From positions 3,919,501 to 3,983,500 of the forward strand of contig NZ_CP125380.1 of the NCBI RefSeq assembly GCF_034009455.1: a DNA stretch of 64,000 nucleotides, written 5' to 3'. Origin of the DNA: Pseudomonas sp. P5_109. Its GTDB lineage: Bacteria > Pseudomonadota > Gammaproteobacteria > Pseudomonadales > Pseudomonadaceae. Made by a program: the position numbers and the translations under genes. The stretch's first letter is position 1, and every line of letters starts with the position of its first letter. The notes under the pieces were generated by a model. It made no database searches. It saw only the letters and a list, made by a program, of their open reading frames with translations, and was not told the DNA's origin. Shown in pieces: positions 32,113-39,691 of this stretch.

Positions 32113-32436
32113 TCACTTACTGCAAACTGCCTGATAAACACCTTCAAAGGTTGATGGCGAATCGGCTTTAAAACGAACACTACTCCCGGTGCTGAAGAAT
32201 TTTTCAAACCCTGCGTAACCGCCATAACCATTTTTAGAATTCACTTCACCGCAGATAATCGTGGCGCCGTTTTCCAGTTTATGCGGTTCAAGTTTCTGAA
32301 ACTTCGCAGCATCAGGATCCTTCAAGCGTGCACGCACCAGCTCGCGTGCTTTCTCCTTAAGCAAATACACTTCCGTGGTCTCGGCCTGGGCCGAGCCAAC
32401 TGCTAGCAACAACAAAAACAAAACTCCATTACGCAT
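32113..32436 (-). CDS. Small secreted protein, prophage moron
   Basis: 107 residues with a Sec signal peptide (GVLFLLLLAVGSAQA, cleavage about 18/19) and a mature domain with two Cys (ATIICGEVNSKNGYGGYAGF, QAVCSK), likely disulfide-bonded in the periplasm. It has its own strong ribosome-binding site (AGGGAGG) and its own terminator, and it sits between the tail chaperone and tape-measure genes, where siphophages normally have nothing. It is therefore a moron that may be expressed in the lysogen. Function unknown. Confidence 0.7.
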   Translation of the reverse strand: MRNGVLFLLLLAVGSAQAETTEVYLLKEKARELVRARLKDPDAAKFQKLEPHKLENGATIICGEVNSKNGYGGYAGFEKFFSTGSSVRFKADSPSTFEGVYQAVCSK

Positions 32437-32497
32437 GGGTAGCCTCCCTGTTAAAAGTCGGAGAAGGCTACCGATAGCTGCTATCAGGGTCCAGTTT

Positions 32498-32785
32498 CTA
32501 ACTCAATGGACAAAACGCATCCAAAGCACCGCGCAAGTGCTCTGGCAGTTCGCTACGCATATCCGCGGCGAGTGCCGCCATGTTGGTAGCCAAATCTGGG
32601 GCACCGGTGACCGACTGAGTCGGCTTGTATCCCAGGTACCCTGCCACCAGCACATGAACGGGCGGATGGTGATTCCAGTAGTCCGTCATGTGGCCCACCA
32701 TGACCATGTCCCAATCACGCCGAAGCGTGACCGGACTCTGGCCTGTGCAGGCGATCAGGTGTGCGTAGAGCTGGCCCCAGTCGAG
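32498..32785 (-). CDS. T extension of the tail assembly chaperone, reached by -1 frameshift
   Basis: From the CCCCC run at 32785-32789 the -1 frame reads LDWGQLYAHLIACTGQSPVT and then LRRDWDMVMVGHMTDYW to a stop at 32498, 95 codons. No start codon with a ribosome-binding site precedes it. It overlaps the end of the G gene. This is the G/GT arrangement of lambda-type tails: ribosomes slip at the C run and make a 202-residue fusion that loads the tape measure for tube assembly. Confidence 0.75.
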   Translation of the reverse strand, partial: LDWGQLYAHLIACTGQSPVTLRRDWDMVMVGHMTDYWNHHPPVHVLVAGYLGYKPTQSVTGAPDLATNMAALAADMRSELPEHLRGALDAFCPLS

Positions 32786-33105
32786 GGGGCCAGAGCTTCC
32801 CCCGACTCGTTCACGGGTTGCGCCTCCATCCCTGAGGCGCTCATGACCGCGTCCAAGGCGGCACGCATATTCTTCAGGTCCAGAAGGCTCGCCACTTCAG
32901 AACGATCCATGTCCGGGTAGTTGCGGCGTAAGGCGGCATGCGTGGCGTCAATGACGGTGGCGATGCTGTCCTTGTCCATTCGACCGGACATGACGTTATT
33001 GATGCGATCGAGCAACTGTTCCAGATCCCCCAGCGCCATTGGCGGTATCACCAGTGTTTTGCCCGGAAACGGGAACTCAACACCAGGTACGTTGACGGGC
33101 GTCAT
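32755..33105 (-). CDS. Tail assembly chaperone, G-like
   Basis: 116 residues (FPFPGKTLVIPPMALGDLEQ; helical middle with DMDRSEVASLLDLKNMRAALD). Size, position right after the tail-tube gene (4-bp overlap) and the overlapping extension frame identify it as the short chaperone. A slippery C5 run lies at codons 106-107, ten codons before the stop. Confidence 0.8.
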   Translation of the reverse strand: MTPVNVPGVEFPFPGKTLVIPPMALGDLEQLLDRINNVMSGRMDKDSIATVIDATHAALRRNYPDMDRSEVASLLDLKNMRAALDAVMSASGMEAQPVNESGEALAPSTGASSTHT

Positions 33106-33857
33106 TCGCTGGCACTCCAGTAAACGACCTCACCGAACTCATCGGCGTAACCGGTGAATTCGAAGTCGGGGATGGTGTAGTCATCCTGCTTGGTCGCAAT
33201 CCCCAGCTTGTTGCTGACAAAGTTCGGAACCCGGACATAAATCGATTTGCCCTTGTACTTCAGGTACAGCTCGCCCTGAAACACCGGCATATCGCCCATC
33301 GGCAGGTTACGCACGGACAGACTTTTGCCGGTGGCCACCGAGTAGCGATAGTCAATAAACACCGGGGTATTGGCGTCCGCCACCGCAAAGCCGTACTCAC
33401 CGGTCGTGGCGTTGTAGGTGTACTGACCTGTGACTGGCGCAGTCAGGACGCGTTGAAAAGCTACCGCCCCACCGCCGCGAACTCCCAGGTCACCGGCCAA
33501 CAAACCACCCGCTGGTGGATCGACAATGATTTTGCCCCCTACGGGGATAGGCGTCGGTGTGGTTGCGTGATGCACCAACACTTGACCGGGCTGCAACTGC
33601 TGGCCAAACACCAGGGCATTCCATTGCGAAAGGCTGATCTGCGCCGCCTTGGCCTTGCCGGACAGCTTGCCCTGACCACGCGCCGCATCGACCGCGAACT
33701 GTTCGCCGCCAAACAACTCTTTCGAGTCGAAGGACAGGTCAATCGACGCTTCTTGCATGATGCCCAGCAGGATGGGGGTTGGTGCTGCCAACGCATTGCC
33801 ATAGGCGTCCATCAGCGGGGTGGCATAAAACAGCCCGCTACCGAATGCAATTTGCAT
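33102..33857 (-). CDS. Major tail (tube) protein
   Basis: 251 residues, beta-rich, starting QIAFGSGLFYATPLMDAYGNA. Features such as IDLSFDSKELFGGEQFAVDAARGQGKLSGKAKAAQIS are typical of siphophage tail-tube subunits, and it directly precedes the G chaperone gene. It polymerises around the tape measure. No C-terminal Ig-like domain is evident. Confidence 0.82.
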   Translation of the reverse strand: MQIAFGSGLFYATPLMDAYGNALAAPTPILLGIMQEASIDLSFDSKELFGGEQFAVDAARGQGKLSGKAKAAQISLSQWNALVFGQQLQPGQVLVHHATTPTPIPVGGKIIVDPPAGGLLAGDLGVRGGGAVAFQRVLTAPVTGQYTYNATTGEYGFAVADANTPVFIDYRYSVATGKSLSVRNLPMGDMPVFQGELYLKYKGKSIYVRVPNFVSNKLGIATKQDDYTIPDFEFTGYADEFGEVVYWSASE

Positions 33858-33869
33858 GAGAGGTATTCC

Positions 33870-34322
33870 TCAATAAATAGTGGGTCCCGACAACAAGTCG
33901 CCGGTGTTGCACAGATAGGTGAAGCGGTAGCGCACCATGCAGTTGCCCGCGGTGTTGTCGCCGTCGTCCTCGATCCAGTCGATGTAGAAACGTTGAATGC
34001 GGTCAGCCTCGGGAAAGGCGTCCTCCTCCATCAGGACCGCGTGCACAGCAACCTTGACCAGATCCGCGACCTGGTCCCAGGCATCGCCCGTGGTGGTGTC
34101 CTCGCGGGCGAGGATTTCCACCGACAGCTCAAACTGGTTGCGGTCCACTGACTGGCTTTCGCGTTCGGTGGTTTCCAGGTTCGGACGAATCACAATGGCC
34201 GGCGACATGTCCCGGGTGATCGCTTCCGTACGACTGCGAAACACCCGGTCGCCGGCCAACGTACCGCCGCCAAGAATCAGCACCTTCGCCCGATCGACGA
34301 TGCGCTCTTGAATGGAAGGCAT
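33870..34322 (-). CDS. Tail terminator/minor tail protein
   Basis: 150 residues from the ATG at 34320-34322 (MPSIQERIVDRAKVLIL); the longer frame has no support. Alpha/beta composition, size and position between the head-closure gene and the tube gene fit a tail terminator of the gpU type. Assignment rests mainly on order. Confidence 0.6.
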   Translation of the reverse strand: MPSIQERIVDRAKVLILGGGTLAGDRVFRSRTEAITRDMSPAIVIRPNLETTERESQSVDRNQFELSVEILAREDTTTGDAWDQVADLVKVAVHAVLMEEDAFPEADRIQRFYIDWIEDDGDNTAGNCMVRYRFTYLCNTGDLLSGPTIY

Positions 34323-34326
34323 AGGG

Positions 34327-34614
34327 TTAGACCTTGGTGAGTGAAGCGAGACTGAATGCCCCGTCATCGATCATCAGCCGGTCGCGCACCCTGTAAGACA
34401 CGCCACCCACACTGATTAACTTGCCGTTGACGATGCCCAGGCGCTCAGCCTCGGCGGTGATGATCAGGATTTCGTAGTAGGTCGACTGACTGTTGATACC
34501 GGCCATGGCGCGGATCTCATCCGGCATGTCCCGCACCGCCAGGAAGGGCTGGCCGTCGACTAGGCCACCCACATTGAAATCCTCGAGGAAGGCCGAAAGG
34601 TCCTCCTCAAACAT
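34327..34614 (-). CDS. Head closure/head-tail joining protein
   Basis: 95 residues (MFEEDLSAFLEDFNVGG, GKLISVGGVSYRVRDRLMIDDG). The pattern of a helical start and small beta-barrel end fits head-closure proteins such as lambda gpFII. It overlaps the upstream gene by 8 bp. Function assigned by order and fold-like features only. Confidence 0.6.
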   Translation of the reverse strand: MFEEDLSAFLEDFNVGGLVDGQPFLAVRDMPDEIRAMAGINSQSTYYEILIITAEAERLGIVNGKLISVGGVSYRVRDRLMIDDGAFSLASLTKV

Positions 34615-34795
34615 CGCCTTCAGCCTTGGCCGGACCGGCTTTTTTGGTCGACTCGGCGGGGGAAACTTCGCTCAGCTGGTTACGGAAACGCTCCGCAACG
34701 TCGACCGGCAACTCGATCGTCCCACCGACTTCGACCAACTCGTCGTTGGGCTTGCGGAATGAACCGCTGAGCACCCGGTAGGATTTATTCGCCAT
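34607..34795 (-). CDS. Small hypothetical virion-module protein
   Basis: 62 residues from the ATG at 34793-34795 (MANKSYRVLSGSFRKPNDEL). The sequence has a beta-rich start and a Lys/Ala-rich tail. It overlaps the genes on both sides by about 10 bp. Such small proteins between capsid and neck genes are common; no function is recognised. Confidence 0.5.
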   Translation of the reverse strand: MANKSYRVLSGSFRKPNDELVEVGGTIELPVDVAERFRNQLSEVSPAESTKKAGPAKAEGDV

Positions 34796-35027
34796 TGCCG
34801 CCCCCTGCATCCTTTTCGAGCTTGGTGACCTTCTGAGCCAGCGCCTTGTCCGGCTCACCGGGGATGACAATCACCTCCCCCTTCTTGAACTGGACCGGGC
34901 TGATGATCTCGTAACGGCCTTTCTTGAGCTCCTGCAGGCAGTGCGCTCGCGCACCGGCCTGAGCAGCCGTCAGGATCAGTTCGCCACCGAACAAGGTGAT
35001 GTTCTGATCGACTGTGTATTTCGGCAT
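34785..35027 (-). CDS. Small hypothetical virion-module protein
   Basis: 80 residues (MPKYTVDQNITLFGGELILT, ending in a charged KVTKLEKDAGGG tail). A compact beta domain, similar in layout to the next gene, possibly a paralogous head or neck accessory. It lies 35 bp after the major capsid gene. Function unknown. Confidence 0.5.
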   Translation of the reverse strand: MPKYTVDQNITLFGGELILTAAQAGARAHCLQELKKGRYEIISPVQFKKGEVIVIPGEPDKALAQKVTKLEKDAGGGNGE

Positions 35028-35062
35028 CGTGATGTCCTCGAATGAGGTGCAAGCCCGAAGGC

Positions 35063-36007
35063 TTACACCAGTTGGTTCAGGACGGCGTACTGCCAGCGCC
35101 CGAAACCGACGTTGCGCCAGGTGTCGACGCCGTATTGGTGCGCGTCGTTGTCGAACTCGTACTCCGAGCCTTCGGCCTTAGCCTTCATCACCACGTCGGT
35201 TTCCTGCTGACGAATGAACGACTTCAGGCGCCCATCGGTGCGGAAGGTCACGAACTTGTCGGTCCAGGCATTCAGGCGGACGTTACCAATCACCCGCACG
35301 TTGACGTTGTCCGGCATGACGATCTCGCTGATGTTGGTACCGCGCGGTACGGTCAGCGCCGACTGGGCCACGCTCAGCAAACCGAAAGGCACCATCACCA
35401 GGAACTCGCGGGCCAGTTCGTTGATTGGCTCGCCCTGATCGTCCTTGAGGCTGGTCAGCTGGGTAACTGACTTGGCCACGGCCTGCTGAAACTCTTCAGG
35501 GCTCGGGCGCGAGGGGGTGCCGTGCAGCGTGGCCGCCAACTCGCTGATGTCCGTGGTGATCTTGTTCGACTGCGGGCCGCTGTTGCCCTCTTCGTGGTCG
35601 GTATCGAAGAAGTACTGGCCGTCGTAGCAGATCTGGCTTTCGCCGTTCAGCACCAGAGCCGACAGCAGACGGGCCCAGTGCGAGTTGGTGCGATCGGCCA
35701 GCTCACCGAGACGAATGCGCAGCTGCCCGGTTTTGTCGCGGCGCAGCTCCTTGACCAGGACCTCGATCGTCGCTTCGTAGTGCAGGTTTTCAATTTCGAG
35801 GTCAGCGCTAACAAAGCCCTTGGCGTGGCGACCGCCGATCCACTCACGCAGCGTCGGTACCGCGCCGATCCACGGATAAGTTTCCTTCGCCTGGTCGGAG
35901 TCAAAGAGGTTGGAGATCAGATCGATCCAGGTCGCCCCGGCGTTTTGTTCGAGCAGCTCGTAAAACGTGCCAATGACGGCACGGCTGGAAAGTACTTCAG
36001 CACCCAT
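35063..36007 (-). CDS. Major capsid protein (Mu gpT-like)
   Basis: 314 residues. The start VLSSRAVIGTFYELLEQNAG, the middle WIGAVPTLREWIGGRHAKGF, and YDGQYFFDTDHEEGNSGPQSN are typical of Mu gpT-type HK97-fold major heads. It follows the protease/scaffold and decoration genes, as expected. It forms the capsid shell. Confidence 0.88.
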   Translation of the reverse strand: MGAEVLSSRAVIGTFYELLEQNAGATWIDLISNLFDSDQAKETYPWIGAVPTLREWIGGRHAKGFVSADLEIENLHYEATIEVLVKELRRDKTGQLRIRLGELADRTNSHWARLLSALVLNGESQICYDGQYFFDTDHEEGNSGPQSNKITTDISELAATLHGTPSRPSPEEFQQAVAKSVTQLTSLKDDQGEPINELAREFLVMVPFGLLSVAQSALTVPRGTNISEIVMPDNVNVRVIGNVRLNAWTDKFVTFRTDGRLKSFIRQQETDVVMKAKAEGSEYEFDNDAHQYGVDTWRNVGFGRWQYAVLNQLV

Positions 36008-36046
36008 GGGTGTATCTCCTGATGAAAGACTTGGTAATCCGGCGTG

Positions 36047-36460
36047 TTACGCGACCGGGACGGCCTGCGCGGCGAACTTGACGATACCCGCGCCACCGCT
36101 GACAAAGCGGTGCACATGGCCGATCCGGCTATTACCCGCAGCAGTGAGGACAAAGGTGCCGCTGTCACTGGCGTATACGGCCTTACCGATATCGGTGATA
36201 GCTAGGGCCGCGACCGGCAGTTGCACCTTGCCCGCTTCACGCAAGCGAACGCGCGCCGCGCCGGCAGCGCCAGTGCGGTTGTCTACGCCGCAGTCAGCGA
36301 AGCCGACGAACAGATCACCAGCAGCCAGCGGACGCGCCAGGCCATTCGCCGAGTTGATGCCGACGGCCGAGCCTTCGAAGATCTGCACGCTGGCAGCGAC
36401 AGCCAGATCATTGATGTCGCCCGTCTCGTAAGCGCGGGGAGTGTCGAGAGTAAGAGGCAT
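36047..36460 (-). CDS. Capsid decoration/cement protein (DUF2190-like)
   Basis: 137 residues from ATG 36458-36460 with GGAG 6 bp upstream. A small beta-barrel pattern (ASVQIFEGSAVGINSANGLARPL, VGFADCGVDN) matches DUF2190 and lambda gpD-like decoration proteins, located between protease/scaffold and major head genes. It would stabilise the expanded capsid. Confidence 0.7.
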   Translation of the reverse strand: MPLTLDTPRAYETGDINDLAVAASVQIFEGSAVGINSANGLARPLAAGDLFVGFADCGVDNRTGAAGAARVRLREAGKVQLPVAALAITDIGKAVYASDSGTFVLTAAGNSRIGHVHRFVSGGAGIVKFAAQAVPVA

Positions 36461-36501
36461 AGGGATCTCCAAAGCCTAAAGGGTGGTGGGTGTGGGCCGG
36501 G

Positions 36502-37014
36502 TTACTTCTTCAGGACTTTGATCAGGCCCTTGTCTTCGGCCTTGCGGTACGCGTGGTACGCACCGAAATCGCCGAACTCAGCCCGCAGCTCCTTGTTGCC
36601 GTCCCAGGTCGCCTTGGCCCGTTCCTCGAGCGGCGCCTCGGGATCTTCCTGATCAGCCGCGGCCGCCGGAGTGTCCGGTGCGGCTGCGGCAGGGACTGGC
36701 TTGGTCGCCGTGCTGCGGATATCCGCCAGCGCGGCAGTGCGCTTGGACTTTTCGGCGGTGATCACCTGGCTGGCTGCTTCAGCACCAGAGGTCTTGCCGT
36801 CGAACTTCAGGGAGGCGATCAACTCTTCATGACCGGGAAGGCCGGCAGCCTCGACCGCCTGAATACGTTCACACTCAGCTTTCGCACCGGCGGCGTGAGC
36901 GGAATGCTCCAGCGTCGCCAGCAACTCGGCGTGGTTGGCCGCCAGGTAAGCGCGATCGATGGTTGGCTTATCGGCAGCGGTCGTACTTGGCTGGGTTGCG
37001 GTGGTTGTAGTCAT
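36502..37014 (-). CDS. Nested scaffold protein (internal start in the protease gene)
   Basis: ATG at 37012-37014, in frame with the protease gene, has GGAG 8 bp upstream (37023-37026) and would give the 170-residue scaffold domain alone (MTTTTATQPSTTAADKP...). Lambda makes Nu3 from gene C in the same way. The inference rests on the ribosome-binding site and the domain border coinciding. Confidence 0.6.
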   Translation of the reverse strand: MTTTTATQPSTTAADKPTIDRAYLAANHAELLATLEHSAHAAGAKAECERIQAVEAAGLPGHEELIASLKFDGKTSGAEAASQVITAEKSKRTAALADIRSTATKPVPAAAAPDTPAAAADQEDPEAPLEERAKATWDGNKELRAEFGDFGAYHAYRKAEDKGLIKVLKK

Positions 37015-37857
37015 AGAACGATCTCCGGAGTTGCTGCCGTTGAGTTCGGCAATCAAAGATTCAAGGGTGGATTCACGGTCGGCCATGCCCAGGGCAACAG
37101 CGTCTGAGCCGATCCGCATGTCGCCCTGACCGAAGTCGGAAAGGACGGTATCGACGTCAACACCGCGATAGTTCGCGACGTCCTCGACGAAAATGGTGGT
37201 CAAGCGATCGACATGGTTCTGGGCCAACGCACGGCCTTGCTCTGTCGAAAAATCGGGACGCTTGTTTGGGCTCTGGCTGCTGACGATCTCGACGCTGCCG
37301 TCATCCTTGTTCGTGCGCACAGAGAGCACCGTGCCGATGGAGCCGACCGCGCCGGTGCGACTCATGACGATTTCGTGGGCTGCCGCCGCCATCCAGTAAC
37401 CCGCGCTGGCGGCATTGCCCGACACGTAGGCGACCACCCGTTTCGGAGATGCCCGGATCATCTGGGCGAACTCGGCGATGCCGCTGGCTTGGCCGCCGGG
37501 CGTGTCCATCACCAGGATGATGCTGTCGGTGCGCGGGTCATCCACCGCCGCGGTGAACTCCTTCGCCAACACGTCAAGCGAAGTCGCGCCGGACATGGCG
37601 GTGAACAGGTTCGCGTAACGAAACACCGGCCCGGTGACCGGAACCAGCGCGACACTGCCGCGCTGGGTCACGTTGCGGGTGTTCTGAAGTGGCCGCCCCT
37701 GCCTGGCCTCTACAGCCTCGGGGCCATCGTTTTCACGACGGGCGATCGCCGCGATGGTGTGCAGCATGTCCGGGGTGATCGCCCAGGGCTCGCGCGACAC
37801 CAGGTCGAACGCCGTCACCCGATGCGCCGGTGGAGCGTCGGTTGGTTTATCGGTCAT
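36502..37857 (-). CDS. Prohead protease (S49/SppA-type) fused to scaffold
   Basis: 451 residues. The N-terminal 270 residues are an S49 peptidase like lambda gpC: VMDTPGGQASGIAEF and SGNAASAGYWMAAAA (catalytic Ser), with a downstream SRTGAVGSIGTV. The C-terminal about 170 residues are helical and Ala/Lys/Glu-rich (scaffold), ending DKGLIKVLKK. It directly precedes portal in the packaging order and processes the prohead. An internal start for scaffold alone is likely at 37014. Confidence 0.85.
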   Translation of the reverse strand: MTDKPTDAPPAHRVTAFDLVSREPWAITPDMLHTIAAIARRENDGPEAVEARQGRPLQNTRNVTQRGSVALVPVTGPVFRYANLFTAMSGATSLDVLAKEFTAAVDDPRTDSIILVMDTPGGQASGIAEFAQMIRASPKRVVAYVSGNAASAGYWMAAAAHEIVMSRTGAVGSIGTVLSVRTNKDDGSVEIVSSQSPNKRPDFSTEQGRALAQNHVDRLTTIFVEDVANYRGVDVDTVLSDFGQGDMRIGSDAVALGMADRESTLESLIAELNGSNSGDRSMTTTTATQPSTTAADKPTIDRAYLAANHAELLATLEHSAHAAGAKAECERIQAVEAAGLPGHEELIASLKFDGKTSGAEAASQVITAEKSKRTAALADIRSTATKPVPAAAAPDTPAAAADQEDPEAPLEERAKATWDGNKELRAEFGDFGAYHAYRKAEDKGLIKVLKK

Positions 37858-37859
37858 GG

Positions 37860-39470
37860 TCAGGTCCGTTCGGGTAAATCGGGGTTTTGCGGCAACTGGT
37901 CTTCAGGTTGAGAGGCCGGCGTGGCAGATAGGCCGTCTTCCATTCGACGTTTTACTTCCAGCGCGCGCTGTTCGTGGTTTTCTTCCCAGTCGCTGCCGTC
38001 GTAGAGCATTGATTCCTTGGCCAGCGTGCTGACGCCAAGATCGACACGCGCCTTGGCCGCGTTGATGTCCTTGAGCGGATCCACCGTACCCGGACCATCG
38101 CCGACCCAAATCGAGCCGCAGTAGGCATACCGCAACAACGGATGGTCGAAAAAACCGGGGGCATCGACGTCACCTTGGGCAACGGCCTCCTCCAGCCAGT
38201 GCTCGTACACCGGCTGACAGAAATCGTTGCCCAGAAAATCACGACAGCCGCGGATGAACTGCCAGGCTTCCATTACGGCGGCACGCGCGGCGGTGTAGCT
38301 GGCGGTGAAGTGTTTGATCAGCACTTCATACGGCAACTCCAACGCCATGCCGATCTGGCGCAACATCGCCAATACAAACGGATCGAACGCCAGGTTCGGA
38401 CGCCCGGGCGCGGCCGAATCTATCGATGCGCCTTGATCCAGCTCGGCGACAATGCCGCCGCTAAGCGTGCCATCCCAGCCACCGTCCGCACGATCTGCAG
38501 GACGATCACCGCCAACCGGCGTGTTGCCGGTCGCAGCGGAGGCCAACGGGCTGAGATCCCCGCCAGGCCCGGGCTTGATGAACACCGCGAAGAACGCCGA
38601 CACCACGGCGGCTTCCAGCTCTGCATCGGTGTAGCGATCAAGTTGCTTGAGCTTCTCGATCACCGGTGCCAGGTACGGTACTCCGCGAGGCTGACCGACA
38701 CGTTTGCGCCGATACAAATGCAGCAGCGCCCGACCACCCCGTTCATTGAAGAAGGGTCGCTCATCCCACTTCCGCTCTCTCACACCCAGTGCACCCGGGT
38801 GGCTGCGTAGGATGTGAGCCTTGATCGGCTCCCCATCGGCATCACGCTCGATTCCGGCGGTCAGAGTTTCGGTATCGGCCTTGTTGTCCGGGTTACACAC
38901 CCGATCGCCTTCGATCAGTTGGATGCAGGCCGAGTAGTGCTGACCCGGGCGCTCTTTGTGGGTCAACAACGGAAAGACATCACCGCTGCTCAACACCGAA
39001 CGCCACGCCAGATCCTGCAAGCCGTAAAAGTTCTGTTCGCGGGTGATGTCGCACGCCGTGGTTTCGGCCCATGACTTGAACAGCGACTCGGTGTTGCGCT
39101 GCCAATCACGCGCGGTGTCCTCATCCCAACCGAGGATCTGACGGTTAACCACAGACTTCAGCGCCAGTCCGGTACCGACCGTTTTGGTCACCACCGTGTT
39201 GATCGCGCCACCACCGATGGGGTTATTGCGCTCCAGGTCGCGGCATCGTTCCCGAAGAGTCGGCAGATCCGGCAGCAGATCTGCAGCTGCACTTCCGGCC
39301 GATGGATTCCAGGCACTAAGGGAGCGCTTGCGTTTTGAGGCGCCGCTGTAACCCCCCATTGCCGTCATCGTCATACGCGCCTGCATACGCTTGGCGCCGC
39401 TCTCGGGGCTAAACCAACTGATTGCCCGATCCAGCAACGTGGGCTCGGGAGCCTTGAGCGAACGACTCAT
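37860..39470 (-). CDS. Portal protein (lambda gpB family)
   Basis: 536 residues, usual size for the family. LSAWNPSAGSAAADLLPDLPTLRERCRDLERNNPIG, then GWDEDTARDWQRNTESLFKSWAE and PYEVLIKHFTASYTAARAAVMEAW are lambda-portal signatures. It forms the dodecameric vertex for DNA packaging. It overlaps the small joining gene by 4 bp and is followed by the protease gene after 2 bp. Confidence 0.92.
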   Translation of the reverse strand: MSRSLKAPEPTLLDRAISWFSPESGAKRMQARMTMTAMGGYSGASKRKRSLSAWNPSAGSAAADLLPDLPTLRERCRDLERNNPIGGGAINTVVTKTVGTGLALKSVVNRQILGWDEDTARDWQRNTESLFKSWAETTACDITREQNFYGLQDLAWRSVLSSGDVFPLLTHKERPGQHYSACIQLIEGDRVCNPDNKADTETLTAGIERDADGEPIKAHILRSHPGALGVRERKWDERPFFNERGGRALLHLYRRKRVGQPRGVPYLAPVIEKLKQLDRYTDAELEAAVVSAFFAVFIKPGPGGDLSPLASAATGNTPVGGDRPADRADGGWDGTLSGGIVAELDQGASIDSAAPGRPNLAFDPFVLAMLRQIGMALELPYEVLIKHFTASYTAARAAVMEAWQFIRGCRDFLGNDFCQPVYEHWLEEAVAQGDVDAPGFFDHPLLRYAYCGSIWVGDGPGTVDPLKDINAAKARVDLGVSTLAKESMLYDGSDWEENHEQRALEVKRRMEDGLSATPASQPEDQLPQNPDLPERT

Positions 39471-39688
39471 AACGGCGTGATCCCGCGCAAGACAATGCCG
39501 CGAGGGCGACCGCTGGCCAGTCGATCCACCTGGAGCTGCCAGTAATCGATCATCTTGGTGATCTCTGCCGCGTCGGCGTAGTTCAGCTGACGGGTGCCGA
39601 TGCGGTAGCTCTGCTTCTGGCTGACCTTCATGCTTGCGTCGAGCCAGGCTTGAAGCTGGCTTTGCGCCTGTTCCAGGGTGATGGCCAT
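39467..39688 (-). CDS. Small head-tail joining-type protein (gpW position; DUF6148-like)
   Basis: 73 residues (TLEQAQSQLQAWLDASMKVS, then QLNYADAAEITKMIDYWQLQV). A short helical protein between terminase and portal, in the place of lambda gpW. Its sequence fits DUF6148-type proteins. Whether it acts in head completion is inferred from position. Confidence 0.7.
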   Translation of the reverse strand: MAITLEQAQSQLQAWLDASMKVSQKQSYRIGTRQLNYADAAEITKMIDYWQLQVDRLASGRPRGIVLRGITPL

Positions 39689-39691
39689 AGA

